A DNA stretch of 64,000 nt from Escarpia spicata (Eukaryota > Annelida > Polychaeta > Sabellida > Siboglinidae), in NCBI GenBank assembly GCA_963995525.1, contig OZ023205.1:65792621-65856620 (forward strand). The letters are read 5' to 3'. A program made the translations under genes and the position numbers. This document shows, piece after piece, positions 1-13,300 of this stretch (the stretch's first letter is position 1; each line of letters starts with the position of its first letter). The notes under the pieces are model-generated. The model was not told the DNA's origin and did not search any database. It worked only from the letters and a program-made list of their open reading frames with translations.

Positions 1-533
1 GCCTAAATTATTAGTGCTTCATTTCAACAGTAGTATTCTGACCCACCCCTTTAATTTATGACCACAGCCAGAGGGTCTAGAGCAAAGCAATCAGAAGGGA
101 ACCACCAGAAGGATTAGAAACTGGTAGAATTTATTATTATTGAAAACTAGGTGTATATGGTTCCAAGCCAAGATCCCCACAAAACTTGTGCCTCAATTGT
201 CCCACTAAACCACACACAAAGTGTCAGAACTTTAAAAATTCACCATAAATAATGCATTAAATGTACGATCCTTGATTCCTTTGTTGTTTTAACTTTTTAA
301 TAGGTGCAGTTGCTTCTTTCACAGTTGCTTTTTGTCGCTATCCATCCCTTACTTACTAAACTTACTCCTATCCATCCCTTACTTACTAAACTTACTCCTA
401 TCCATCCCTTACTTACTGAACTTAATCCTATTAGCACAAAGTAGAGCATAGAACTGAAATACAATTTCAGTTTTTTCCTTTCTCTTTCTATCCACCCAGT
501 CATTGCTGTTATTGTGTATTTGATGTATTTCAG
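1..533. other. Upstream intron or 5' flank of the first gene, with a 3-copy 30-bp tandem repeat
   Basis: No coding exon is supported here. Around 343-432 a 30-bp unit containing TATCCATCCCTTACTTACT occurs three times head to tail. The segment ends in a pyrimidine-rich stretch and TATTTCAG, a good splice acceptor at 532-533. The first visible exon is therefore probably preceded by an unseen 5' exon outside the window. The short minus-strand open frame over the repeat is a repeat artefact. Confidence 0.6.
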
Positions 534-534
534 C

Positions 535-1343
535 ATGGCTAGCCACAGTAGAGGTAGCAGTGCTGCTGGAGACATCTTGACTGAGACATCAGAAAACAAC
601 ACGCCTTATCAGAACACCGATGACGAGGACATGGAGCGACCTTCTGAGCTACAGACAGAGTACTCTGCAGACAATGAGAGTCGGTCGGTCAATCGAGACA
701 GGACAAGTGAGTCTGCTACTCCCATAAGTAGACACTACGGTGAAGGGGACCACATCGACAATACCTCTGGTGATGAAACATCGACTGAAGTATCCTGCAA
801 ACTGATAACCGAGAACACAGCAAGCAATATCGTGGTTGATCATAAACATGAAACCATTCATTCAAAGTGTGGTATGACAAGGTACTCCAGTGACTTTGAA
901 CCGCAGAGCACTGCGCGGACTGCAAAATCTGTTTCTAGTTTAAGATATTCGGACGACTTTGAGCCGACCACAAACAGTAAAACTGGCCGGTTGCAGTACG
1001 CCAGTGCGTATTCAGAGAACTTTGAAAGTGTGTCTCATGTTGTGGAGACAACACTGGGCAGCGAAGACGTTTCAAACGTATCACATTCTGTGACAGTCTC
1101 AAGGTCAGAAACGATGTCACGGTCTGCATCAATGAGCACAAATGCAGGTGATAGTGAGACCGACGTGACAGACATGACACAAAATGACGTTGATGACACT
1201 GAGTATTTCAGTGATTCGGATCAGTCAGAGGCGCCGGTTGCATCCCAGGGTAGTATCAGTTATACAGATAGTTACGAGAGGACCGAGGCATCTTCAAGAA
1301 CAAGCTGTCATCAACAGACAGATGCAACAGCGACAAATATAAG
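535..1343 (+). CDS. Exon 1 (coding) of the C8orf48-like gene
   Basis: The exon is bounded by the acceptor TATTTCAG at 526-533 and the donor AAG|GTCAGT after 1343, ending in phase 2. It encodes 269 complete codons, low in hydrophobic residues and rich in Ser, Thr, Asp and Glu, so probably disordered. Three YS-x-(D/N)-F-E motifs lie near residues 115-123, 136-143 and 158-165. After the donor the frame runs on only about 20 codons into the intron before a stop, which supports the splice. Confidence 0.8.
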
Positions 1344-4300
1344 GTCAGTGATACGTTTATATTGTAAATGGAAGCATCAACCACTTGCAACTTGCTATAC
1401 ATGATGATTAACACTGATGATAATATTTTAATTATTTCTTTCCTATTTAAAATAACAAATTAATGCTAGAATTATGTTGTTATGTATAGTGCCTAGCAAA
1501 CTGCATTTAATAATACAAAAACATTGTTTTCAATAATTTGAATGTTGTGCCTGTGAAATGTGTGTAAACACACCTGTTATTGTTACAGTGATGGGCGAAC
1601 CTAACCACAATGTCCTCGAATTGGGTGCTACTGCTGTTAGATTCCACAGTTATTGTTCCCCTGTTGTTTCCGTCTCTGTCATGGGTGAGGCTGGCCTTGA
1701 TTCCAAACCTCGATTTCTGTCTTATATTTTATTTTCCTCACTGATCTCGCACTGCTGTCTCCACCAACTGTCTCCATTCCACTCTCATTCTTGACTCCTC
1801 TCGGAATCCTTACTAATCTCTAGACCATAAACTCGTTTAGTGACTGTCCTCCTAAAAATAAATGATTACCACTGGAATGGAAACAGACCATTACACTTTA
1901 AGCTACCGTAATGCCCACTTAGCCACATATCAAACTATCAATTTGGCAGGAGGATTACACAGATCTGTTTCCTGGACTTGTAGCAGCGGTAGTGATGTGA
2001 AATATTCCTACGATGACGATTTCACCCAGCATGAAGTAAGTGTGTAACACGCTATGTATTTAGTCTAAGTGGTTTACGTTTGTGTAAATGTAAATGTGGA
2101 GCACAGTGGCACAGTGGATAGAGCATCAGACTCGATCGAGAGAATCCGGGTTTGAATCCTGTGTTACCGTGACAAACTTTGGGCAAGTTTTTACACTCTG
2201 AGTTGCTCCAGTTCACTCAGCTGTAAGAATGAGTACCTGGCTATATACAGTGGTCAAAATTTGTGTACGAATAGTCTTCGCACATTATTTGCAGCATGGC
2301 TGATTAGGCTGACTGCTTCATAGAAAAGTCAAGATGGTGGTCTGCCAGGGAGTAAAGTGTAAAAAAGCACTTTGAGCAGTCCTAAGGACTGGATACTGTA
2401 CTATATAAAAACTAATATGTGTGTAATACATTGTGTATTTAGTCTTTGTGCTTTTGATTGAGTGAATGTAAATTTAATAGTATAACACATAGTCACATAG
2501 CCAGTGCTAAAACACGAGTCTATAACTTGTTGTTGGGTCTACTAAGTGTGGGTTTCTGTGAAGGGATGCAGTGACACGTGTAGATTAACTAACACCAGGC
2601 TCAATATAGGGTTCATTACAAAGACCAGTGCAGCAATTAAAACATGGATCAATACAAGTTAAATCTATTGAGTAATGAATTGTTCACCGAGATCAATATA
2701 GTCATCAACACAGAGATCAGTACAGAGAACAACACAGATAAGTGCACAGATCAACGTAAAGATCAATATCGAGATTATCACAAAAATCAACACAGATCAA
2801 TGCAGATCAATATGGAAATCAATATAGGTATCAATATGGACATCAGAGATCAGCATAGAGAACAACACAGTGATAAACATAGACATCCTTACAGAGATCA
2901 ACACAAATCAATATAGAGATCAATGCAGAAATCAACACTTACCTTATTAGATCTCTCTGCCGCTTTTGACACGTGATTGATCACAACATTCTCATTGAAT
3001 ACTTATTAAAGTGGTATGGCATATCTGGCACAGCTCTAAAGTGGTTTTCATCATATCTAACTGATAGATACCAATCTATAAAGATTGGGAACTGCTTTTC
3101 AGCTGCACTGCCGGATTTATTTGGTCTTCCCAGGGTCTGTTCTTGTTTGCTTTTTACTCTTTACACCACGTCATTAAGCTCTGTTATACAAAGACATCAT
3201 CTTTATACTGATGACACTCAGATCTACATTTCGTTAGCCACCCCGGATACAAATCGCTCCCTTAACCAACTTAGTGATTGCCTTCAAGATATCTTCCACT
3301 GGATGACTGACAGCAAGTTGAAATGAAATGCAAATAAAACTGAATTGATCATTATTGGTACTCCAATGCAGCATAGAAAACTGGATGGTTTTTTCCCAAC
3401 GCATATTTTGAATCAGTATATCAAGCCAGCAACCTCTGTGCGGAATCTAGGAATAATCTTTGATAGTAACTTCAATTTCCGACAACACATCTCAAACATG
3501 TTGCTGCTGTTTTTGTCATATTTGTGATCTTCGCCGTATTCGCCGGTATATGTCATTTTCTGTTGCTAAAACTATTGCAACTGTGCTTGTTAGCAGCAGA
3601 CTCGACTACTGCAATTCCCTCCTTTATAATATTACAAGCAAGGATATAACAAAACTTCAGTGTGTCCAAAATTGTGTAGCAAGAGTAGTTACAAGATCTC
3701 CTTGTTTTTCTTGCTCTGTACAAATTTTGAAGTCTGCATTGGCTTGCTGTACGATATCGTATAATATTTAAGATCTGTACCATTACATACCAGGCACTGT
3801 CCAGTAAGCAACCATCTTATTTGCAATCATTGCTTACTCCTGTAAGAAAACCTATCCAGCTTCGATCATCTAGTTCTGACCTACTTTTTGTTCCTAGAGT
3901 CAACACTAACATTGGAACTATGGCTTTTTCTGTTGCTGCACCAACTCTTTGGAATATGCTCCCTCTTAGTGTTAGATCAGTTGAAAATATTACAAAATTC
4001 CATCTTCATGTATGTATCTGTAAATGTATCTTTACAACCTTGCTTATCCACTATAGTGCCTTGACCCATCTGTTGACAACTGGAATACTACTTATGGATT
4101 TTGAGATTGACCAATCCTTTTGTTTTGATGTGCCTCTGAGCTTGGTTTCCAAGGATTTAGGCGCAATAGAAGTTATCTTATTATTATTATTATTATTAGA
4201 TCAATACAGAAATTACCACATATATCAATGCAGAGATCAATGTGGGGATGAACACAGATCAATGCAAAAATCAAAGATTAGTGCAGAGATCAACATAAAG

Positions 4301-7300
4301 CAATAGAGAGTTACCCAGATCAACATATATCAATTCAGAGATCAACGTAAATAAATAAGATACTCAAGATACACAGAGATCAACATACATTTGTTGGAAT
4401 CTTTACAAATATAGTGTCACATATTTTGCATATACCTTAAAGGGAGCCAGACAGTTTCTCTACCTGCAATTAGCAAGCATAGTAATTTGCAACATGAAGT
4501 CTTCTGTGCTGAACGTAGGAAAATGGGAAATCATTGAACATCAAAGGGCATTGCGGTTAACTCTGCCCGACTCGTCTGTATTGCCATAATTCTTATTTTG
4601 AAACTGGATGTTTTGTTTACTATTTGAAAATGTGGTTGTGCCATAAAATTGCGACTGTTGTTACGGGCTTACTAAACACTATTTGGCTGGCAGTAAACCT
4701 TCAGCATTATTGTCACAGAAAATTATAATAAATGAAATACTAGGAACAGACACATCACTGCCTCCTTTATAACTTCCTTCTACTCAACTTAACAACTATT
4801 GTGGTGTTTAATAGGAGGAAGAGGAGGAGCACCAAGAGGAGGAAGTAGTCCAGGAGGAGGAGGAGGAGAGAGAGGAGAGGGAGGCCGCCCACCAGGCTGA
4901 GGTGGCCTACATTGAGAGGAAGCTGCAGGCGTTGAAGTCAGGGCGAGTCTGTCGCTCTCCCCTCACCCCCCACCCTCCTCCACAGCTGTACCACCAGCGT
5001 ATGTACACCCCTCACCCCCCACCCTCACCCACATCCACACCACTAGCATATGTTTATTTAGTTATTTAACCTATATAACGTTTATTAGTATTTTTTATAT
5101 TGCATGTACATTTGTTTTATTTGTTTTAATATGCTGCTACACTCCAAATTAATTTCCCTCCCAAGGGACAATAAAGTAATATGATTGATTGCGATTGATT
5201 GTCGTTGATGTACACCTTGCAGTAAACACTTGGTGTGTGTGTATGTGGTTTTTCTTGTGTGAGTGAGTGAGTAAGTGGCTGGGTGGGTGGGTGTGAGTGC
5301 ATCTGTGTGGGTGTCTGTGTGACTGTGAGTGTGCGTGTGTGCTTGCAATGCGCGTGTGTGTGTGCGTGCATGCATACGTGTGTGCATGTTTGTGCGTGCA
5401 TGCATGTGTGTGTTTATGCATGCAATACATGGGTATGTGCGTGCATGCATAAATTAAGCACAGTGTTATCATCAGTAGAATGCTGCACTTCAGAATAGTA
5501 ATGATTGTTGGCAGACCAATCAGCAGGGCTATTTGTGCCATTGTAATACTGTTTTGTAAACATGCTTCTTAAATTTTATTCCGCAATTTTACTTCTTTGT
5601 CGACCTGACATCAACAATTGTTGACCATGGCAGCATCATGCACCAATTCACTATTTATGCGAAGCCATGCGATGGCATCCACCACAAATTATGGTTTTGG
5701 TTTGCTTTCCTGGCTATTTGCTATTTTGTGACGTTTCGCCATACTATCACAATAGTTGTGACATTATCACAATTTGTATTTCTGTATTAGTACAAGTATC
5801 GTAATACTATTACAATAATAACTCCAAACTTTCATGGTGTTGTTTTTACGTTTTAGGTATAAAGAACACAAAACACCTCGACGACTTCTGTTACCGCAAA
5901 CTCTCTCTGCTGAAACAGAAACGTCAACAATCAAGTGTTGTCAGCGGTAATGACAAATATGTTGATATTAAATGATTAAAGGATACATTTATAAGTTACA
6001 GTGCATATTTTTTTCTAATTTAGGTAGTATTACATTAACACTAAATTTGCAGGGAGAAATAATGCAGTGCACACACTGTTCAAGAGAAAAATGTTCAATG
6101 TAGTTAGTCACAGCGTTTCTTACACAGAGTGTGATTTTATTCCAACTCATAATGTTGTAGTAGGCAAGAAGAAACAGTTGGAGTGTCTAATGATGGGGTA
6201 GGAGGTGGGAGCAGGCTAACCAATATTAATTGACTCAACTGTAGGTATCAGCAACTGTTCTTATAAAAGAAAAAAACATTCTCCTTCACTCCGTTTTCAA
6301 TGATTTGTCTACACTCGTGTGTTGCTTTTACTGTTCTCCATTTCTAATCACTGTGGATGGTGAAAGCCTTCTTTTTAGAAAATATATATAGAATCACAGT
6401 TTAACTTATATGGGCATATAGTTCAGGTCACACAATTGGCGCAACTGGTTAAATCGCCACAATACAAAATAAGCTGCGATTGGATCGCAGTGGCGCATTT
6501 GTCTTCTACGTTCCCTTTTAAATAATTTTATATTTTTCATTAAACATCAGATATATGTATATAAATATTAAAATACACTATTTCTAAATAGCCAATATTA
6601 GTTGCGATAATTGTCTTTTAGGTGAAATGACCTTTGAACTCTGAACCTGTAACATTTTATGCAACAAGTAGATTGTTTTTACCATACAAAAAAATTACAA
6701 AAAAGCAGTACATTTACAAAATAATAAGAAAATGGGATTGATGAGTGAACAGCCGTATTTGTTCTCTCCAGAAAATGGTAATGTTGACACTATTTCTCAT
6801 CTGGTATGTATATTTGTTCTATATTACGAGTTGTAGGTAGAATGGAGACCGGGGGTCATGAAGGGAGTACCCTGTGTGGAAGCAAGGGGGTGAGACATCG
6901 AGAGAGTGCCCGCTGCATGTATCTGGGTTTGGAAGGCAGTCAGTGTGTGGATGCACATGGAATGTCTTCAGTGAAAGTGAGGAAGTTGAGAGAAGCTCAT
7001 GCGATGGGCCAGATCAGGAAGGTACAGTGTCAATAGCTTTATGTGTTGACATTCTTATACCTGACAACTTCTGAGTTTCGAAGTCAGAGATTCAAAATAG
7101 TTTATAAGTCTCGTCAGTTCGGTCAAGCTCTGCACTGGGCTGTGGAAGATGGGGGGTGCTGCTGTAGATTTCTCAGGAGTCTCAATGGTTTGGTCTTGTT
7201 GGATTAGCTACCGGAATACAGAAAGGGGGGTGTTGTTGGAGGTCTGAATGAGGCAAAAATCTCGGAGAATTTGTTCTTTTCCGGGAGTCTGGGAGATTCA

Positions 7301-10300
7301 CAACAAATCCAGGAGACTCCCAGAAAAACTGGGAGGGTTGGAGGTATATATTCTTCAAGCCAGGTGTGGAGGTATACATTCTGCAAGCCAGGTGTAGAGG
7401 TATACATTCTGCAAGCCAGGTGTGCAGGTATACATTCTACAAGCCAAGTGGAGGTATACATTCTGCAAGCCAGGTGTAGAGGTATACATTCTGCAAGCCA
7501 GGTGTGCAGGTATACATTCTTCAAGCCAGGAGTGGAGGTATACATTCTGCAAGCCAGGTGTGGAGGTATACATTCTACAAGCCAGGTGTGGAGGTATACA
7601 TTCTACAAGCCAGGTGTGGAGGTATACATTCTACAAGCCAGGTGTGCAAGTACACATTCTACAAGCCAGGTGTGCAAGTATACATTCTACAAGCCAGGTG
7701 GAGGTATGCATTCTGTAAGCCAGGTGTGGAGGTATACATTCTGCAAGCCAGGCGTGGAGGTATACATTCTACAAGCCAGGTGTGGAGGTATACATTCTAC
7801 AAGCCAGGTGTGGAGGCATACATTCTGCAAGCCAGGTGTGGAGGTATACATTCTGCAAGCCAGGTGTGCCGGTATACATTATGCAAGCCAGGTGTACAGG
7901 TTAACATTCTGCATGCCAGGTGTGGAGGTATACATTCTGCAAGCCAGGTGTGGAGGCATACATTCTACAAGCCAGATGTGGAGGTATACATCTGCAGGCC
8001 AGGTGTGCAGGTATACATTCTGCAAGCCAGGTGTGGAGATATACATTCTGCAAGCCAGGTGTGGAGATATACATTCTGCAAGTCAGGTGTGGATGTATAC
8101 ATTCTGCAAGCAAGGTGTGGAGATATACATTCTGCAAGCCAGGTGTGGAGGCATTCATTCTGCAAGCAAGGTGTGGAGGTATACATTCTGCAAGCCAGGT
8201 GTGGAGGTATACATTCTGCAGGCCAGGTGTGGAGGCATACATTCTACAAGCCAGATGTGAAGGTATACATCTGCAGGCCAGGTGTGCAGGTATACATTCT
8301 GCAAGCCAGGTGTGGAGATATACATTCTGCAGGCCAGGTGTGGAGATATACATTCTGCAAGTCAGGTGTGGAGGTATACATTCTGCAAGCAAGGTGTGGA
8401 GATATACATTCTGCAAGCCAGGTGTGGAGGCATTCATTATGCAAGCAAGGTGTGGAGGTATACATTCTGCAAGCCAGGTGTGGAGGTATACATTCTGCAA
8501 GCCAGGTGTGGAGGTATACATTCTGCAGGCCAGGTGTGGAGGTATACATTCTGCAAGCCAGATGTGGAGGTATACATTTTGTAAGCCAGGTGTGGAGGTA
8601 TACATTCTGCAAGCCAGTTGTGGAGGTATACATTCTGTAAGCCAGGTGTGGATGTATACATTTTGCAAGCCAGGTGTGGAGGTATACATTCTGCAAGGAA
8701 GGTTTGGAGGTATACATTCTGTAAGCCAGATGTGGAGGTATACATTCTGTAAGCCAAGTGTGGAGGTATACATTCTGCAAGCCAGTTGTGGAGGTATACA
8801 TTCTGCAAGCCAGGTGTGGAGGTATACATTCTGCAAGCCAGGTGTGGAGGTATACATTCTACAAGCCAAGTGTGGAGGTATACATTCTACAAGCCAAGTG
8901 TGGAGGTATACATTCTACAAGCCAGGTGTGGAGGTATACATTCTGCAAGCCAAGTGTGGAGGCATACATTCTACAAGCCAAGCGTGGAGGTATAAATTCT
9001 ACAAGCCAAGTGTGGAGGTATACATTCTACAAGCCAAGTGTGGAGGTATACATTCTGTAAGCCAAGTGTGGAGGTATACATTCTACAAGCCAAGCGTGGA
9101 GGTATACATTCTACAAGCCAAGTGTGGAGGTATACATTCTACAAGCCAAGTGTGGAGATTCACCGATCAGTTGTGCTTTGTCCTAATAGTTAAGTCCACC
9201 AGTTGCAACTGTTGGAATCCCCGTGTTCCATATCACAGGGAAACGCCAGTAAACCCCAACATAATAACCAGTCTGTGCATTTTCTTACAACAATGTCTAC
9301 TTCTCGTATGTTCTTTGCAACATCAGCCATAATTGGTGAAAACCCACTGATTCCAGAATGGAAGGAAATCATTGAAAATATAATGCAGTCTTTGAATACA
9401 ATTATGTTGTTACTTTATTTCCAGTGACTTTTTTCCGTGCCAAAACCGACTTTATTTCTTTGACTTTTTCCTGTGACTTTACCGTCTGCTGGTTCTGTTG
9501 TAGGCAGCAGAGGCAAGGATTCACATTCCCAGGAAGTGTCCAGCATGTCAGTGAGTGATGGGTGTCTTCAAATATATTAGATTGTTTATAATAATATAAC
9601 TCCTCTATGCTGCTACATTGACCAAAAATCTGAAATTATATTGTCATTATCTCCATAGCCTTTTTCAAAATTCTGTTTTTAAATAATTTGTTTAAAACAA
9701 ATGTCTGATCTGCAAAGCGTGATTTAGCTTTTACTAAATACTGTATTATTATTATTATTAAAGGCATGGGACATTAAATTTAACGTAACTATTATGAAAT
9801 AATAGTTTTCATAGATAACCAGTCAAACCAGTTATAATTTCATCTAGATGAACATTGCTGGGATTTAAAAAAAAAAATATACAGCTGTGTACAGTTAATA
9901 ATTAAATTATTGTTTATTATCACTTAATGACATTTTAGGAGAAAACCTAAACAAGGAAGTTCAACTTCTAAATATGATATAATTATAAGCTCTTAAAAGT
10001 CTGTTTTGAAAGTTGATTAATTTAGCTGATGGGAGAATATCATCCAGAGTAAATTATTAGAGCAGATAAAAAAATATTTAAATAAATTCTTAGCGAAAAT
10101 GTTGAATCTTGCTGAAGATCTCGTTTCATCTTATGCAGAGAGAAGATGGCAGAATTGGCTGAAGAAGAATTTTTCCGTACCAAGACTGCAAAAATGTTAG
10201 CAAGACTACTGGAGCAGAAATTCGAGAAACACCTTTTAAAATACTCTGTAAGTGTTCATTTGAAGTGTGAATGTGAAGATTTAATGACAGTTGTTGACCT

Positions 10301-13300
10301 TCTGTTGTACAAAATATTTATTTTAGAAACCATTCTATACGGGCCAACAAATTGTGTCATAGGACACATGCTCCTCATGAATTGTCATGTCGTAATTAAC
10401 TGTTACATTTTAAAAACAAATTGTTCTGCCTTGAACAAATTTGCAGTGTATTATGTATATATGAAAAGAATGTTACATATTAAAGGAAATAAAAACATCT
10501 ATTGCTTGAATTCATGTTATATTACATCCTGCTATTTTTTCCACGTCCACCAAGCCTAAAAAATCTAAAAAATTAAATGAATTAGAAATTCCACGTTGCT
10601 GTGCATCCGGACATTTTCAAATATGCATATTTTTGGCACGCTTTTCGGGATGCCAAGATGTGACGTCACTTATGACTCAAACTCGCATCAGGCCAACCCT
10701 TTCTATGCATTCAGAGCATGTTTACAAGTATAGGTTTTAGGTCGAAACGAGCGTCAGAATGAGTTATTGTGCAATATTCCAACGTAATACAAACACTAGT
10801 CATTATAGAGGAACAAGCAGTTATCTTACGGTTCCACATGAATCAAATTTTATTCAAAACAACAAATGCGAATGGGCCTACAAGTCGACTAGGTTTCGCC
10901 GAGCTTGGGCTCGTTTTCAGAATAATTATATCGAATGCAACCAACGGGGGATAATCTACACCAATAAACATACATAGCAAACATATATTGTATCCAGCTA
11001 CAGAAAGTAACTTGTATAATCTCATAATATCACTAGAATATCGATATATGAAGGAGTTGTACAATTTTTCATAACAACTTAAATTAGTGAGAGAGTTTCC
11101 GCTGGTGCCGCTAGCTCAGTGGGTAGGTGCGTTGGTTTCTTGTCATTTATTTAACAATCCGGCGACGCCGGTTCAATCCTGACAGCATGCAAACCATTGA
11201 TTTTCTTTACACTTTTTTTTATGTTTTCACGAAGTAGTATAAACCAAATCATTTTATACTATAATGCACTGTTTGTAAATAATTTTTATAGTAATTATTT
11301 ATTCGCCACTTAAAATTTAGAAACATTCTTATATAATTACCATATTTTAATTTTTGTGGCGAATAAATAATTACTATAAAAATAAAAATTATTTACAAAC
11401 AGTGCATTATAGTATAAAATGATTTGGTTTATACTACTTCGTGAAAACATTAAAAAAAGTGTAAAGAAAATCAATGGTTTGCATGCTGTTAGGATTGAAC
11501 CAGCGTTGCCCGATTGTAAAATAAATGGCAGAAACCAACGCGTCTACCAACTGAGCTAGCGGCACCAACAGGAATTCACTGACTGATTTAAGTAGTTATG
11601 ATAAATTGTACAACTCCTGCTTCATATATCGATATTCTAGTGATATTATGAGATTATACACGTTACTTTCTGTAGCTGGATACAATATCTGTTTGCTATG
11701 TATGTTTATTGATGTATATTATCTCCCGTTGGTTGCATTCGATATAATTATTCTGAAAACGAGCCTAAGCTCGGCGAAACCTAGTCGACTTGTAGGCCCA
11801 TTCGCATTCGTTGTTTTGAATAAAATTTTATTCGTGTGGAACCGTAAAATAACTGCTTGTTCCTCTATGATGACTAGTGTTTGTATTACGTTGGAATATT
11901 GCACAATAACTCATTCTGACGCTTGTTTCGACCCAAAAGCTATCCTTGTAAACATGCTCTGAATGCATGGAAAGGGTCAGCCTGATGCGAGTGTGTGTCA
12001 TAAGTGACATCACGATACCACGTGATTGCCTAGCTCATTAAAATTTAATTTTCCGCGGGAATCGTTTCACAGACGGGCTTAAAATCGAATTTATGTTACA
12101 AATGTATTTTTCTGTATTTGTTTAATGTTGTCAAATGTTACATACAATGTTAAACTTTGTGTACACATGGAAAAAAGATTTTAGCTAATGCCTTATTTGT
12201 ATTTCCTTTAAATACTAATCAATTTGCATTGATGCAGTAACCAGATAATTCTTGGAAATTCTGACGAGAGTGGCTTTGTGTGTAGTTCCATGGAAAATTG
12301 AATTTATATATTTCCATTTTTGTTAAGTATTCTAATAAATGGTACATTATGTTGCGCAATGAAATAGTTTGGCTGAAAAAGAGTAATATTTTTGATACAA
12401 ATTTATTTTTAGTATTATCAAATATTAAAAATAATATTTTTACTAATTGTTTTACTCTTTATTCAGCCAAACTACTTCATTGCACAGTGTAATATATTTG
12501 TTAGAATACATAAAAAGCAATATAATTAATTAATTAAATTTATCCACAACACCGCCCCATCAGAATTTCCAAGAATTATTTGATTACCATGGTTACTGTT
12601 ATGCAAATTTATTATTATTTAATATATGGCCTTCTTTGCATATATACTTCAGATTTGGTCAAGATAGGACATGTAGTTTTTAAGATATGACAATTAATTA
12701 AAATATGACATTTAACAAGGACTAACGTTTACAGGCTTGTTCATACCAGCTTACCCCACTTTACTCATTTATATAACTGAGTACTTAGCACATTGTACAG
12801 GTAGCTGAAGTGAAACACATTGACATCATATCCAAATGAATGTAGATTCTCATTCACTAATGTCTAACGTGAGGTTGGAAATAAGACGATTGCACTTGTG
12901 CAGTTTCTTTCCAGTGCTCCTATTTTATTTTATAACGTGAAGTTGTCTCTTCCACAACCCATGATCAGCTAATGGCAGTGATTATTAGCAGGAAGTTGAG
13001 AAATATACAGAAAATTAATAATAAATAAATTAATGCCAAAGTTAATTGGCGTGTTGTTTGTGCAATGTGTATACATGTGTGTATATGCGTGTATGATTGA
13101 TACATACGTGGGGACATCCATAAAGGATGTCACGCTAATTAAAAAAAAATTTAAATCCCCACATAATAATGGTACATAACACTTAAACAAACACTCCTCT
13201 GAACATATTTTGTAGATGCTCTCTGTTTAATTTCACTTTTAATATCTCACCTGCCATAGCAAAGTGGGTATTAAGTCGCAAAATTGTGAAATTCGGTTCT

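Noticed and set aside
1950..1962. Alternative acceptor TTGGCAG at 1949 for exon 2 of the first gene
   Set aside because: It would enter exon 2 in phase 1, whereas exon 1 ends in phase 2; the acceptor at 1962 restores phase.
7350..9160. CRISPR-like array
   Set aside because: Units are contiguous without unique spacers, and the DNA is eukaryotic. The same holds for 47289-47724 and 56806-57480.
7271..9332. Very long open frames (up to 470 codons) on both strands
   Set aside because: They are translations of the 28-bp minisatellite, whose period keeps all frames open; they have no independent start, splice or codon signal.
11106..11566. Two tRNA genes in the palindrome
   Set aside because: A and B boxes are present, but the acceptor stems pair poorly and the anticodon arm region is too long, so these are tRNA-derived repeats.
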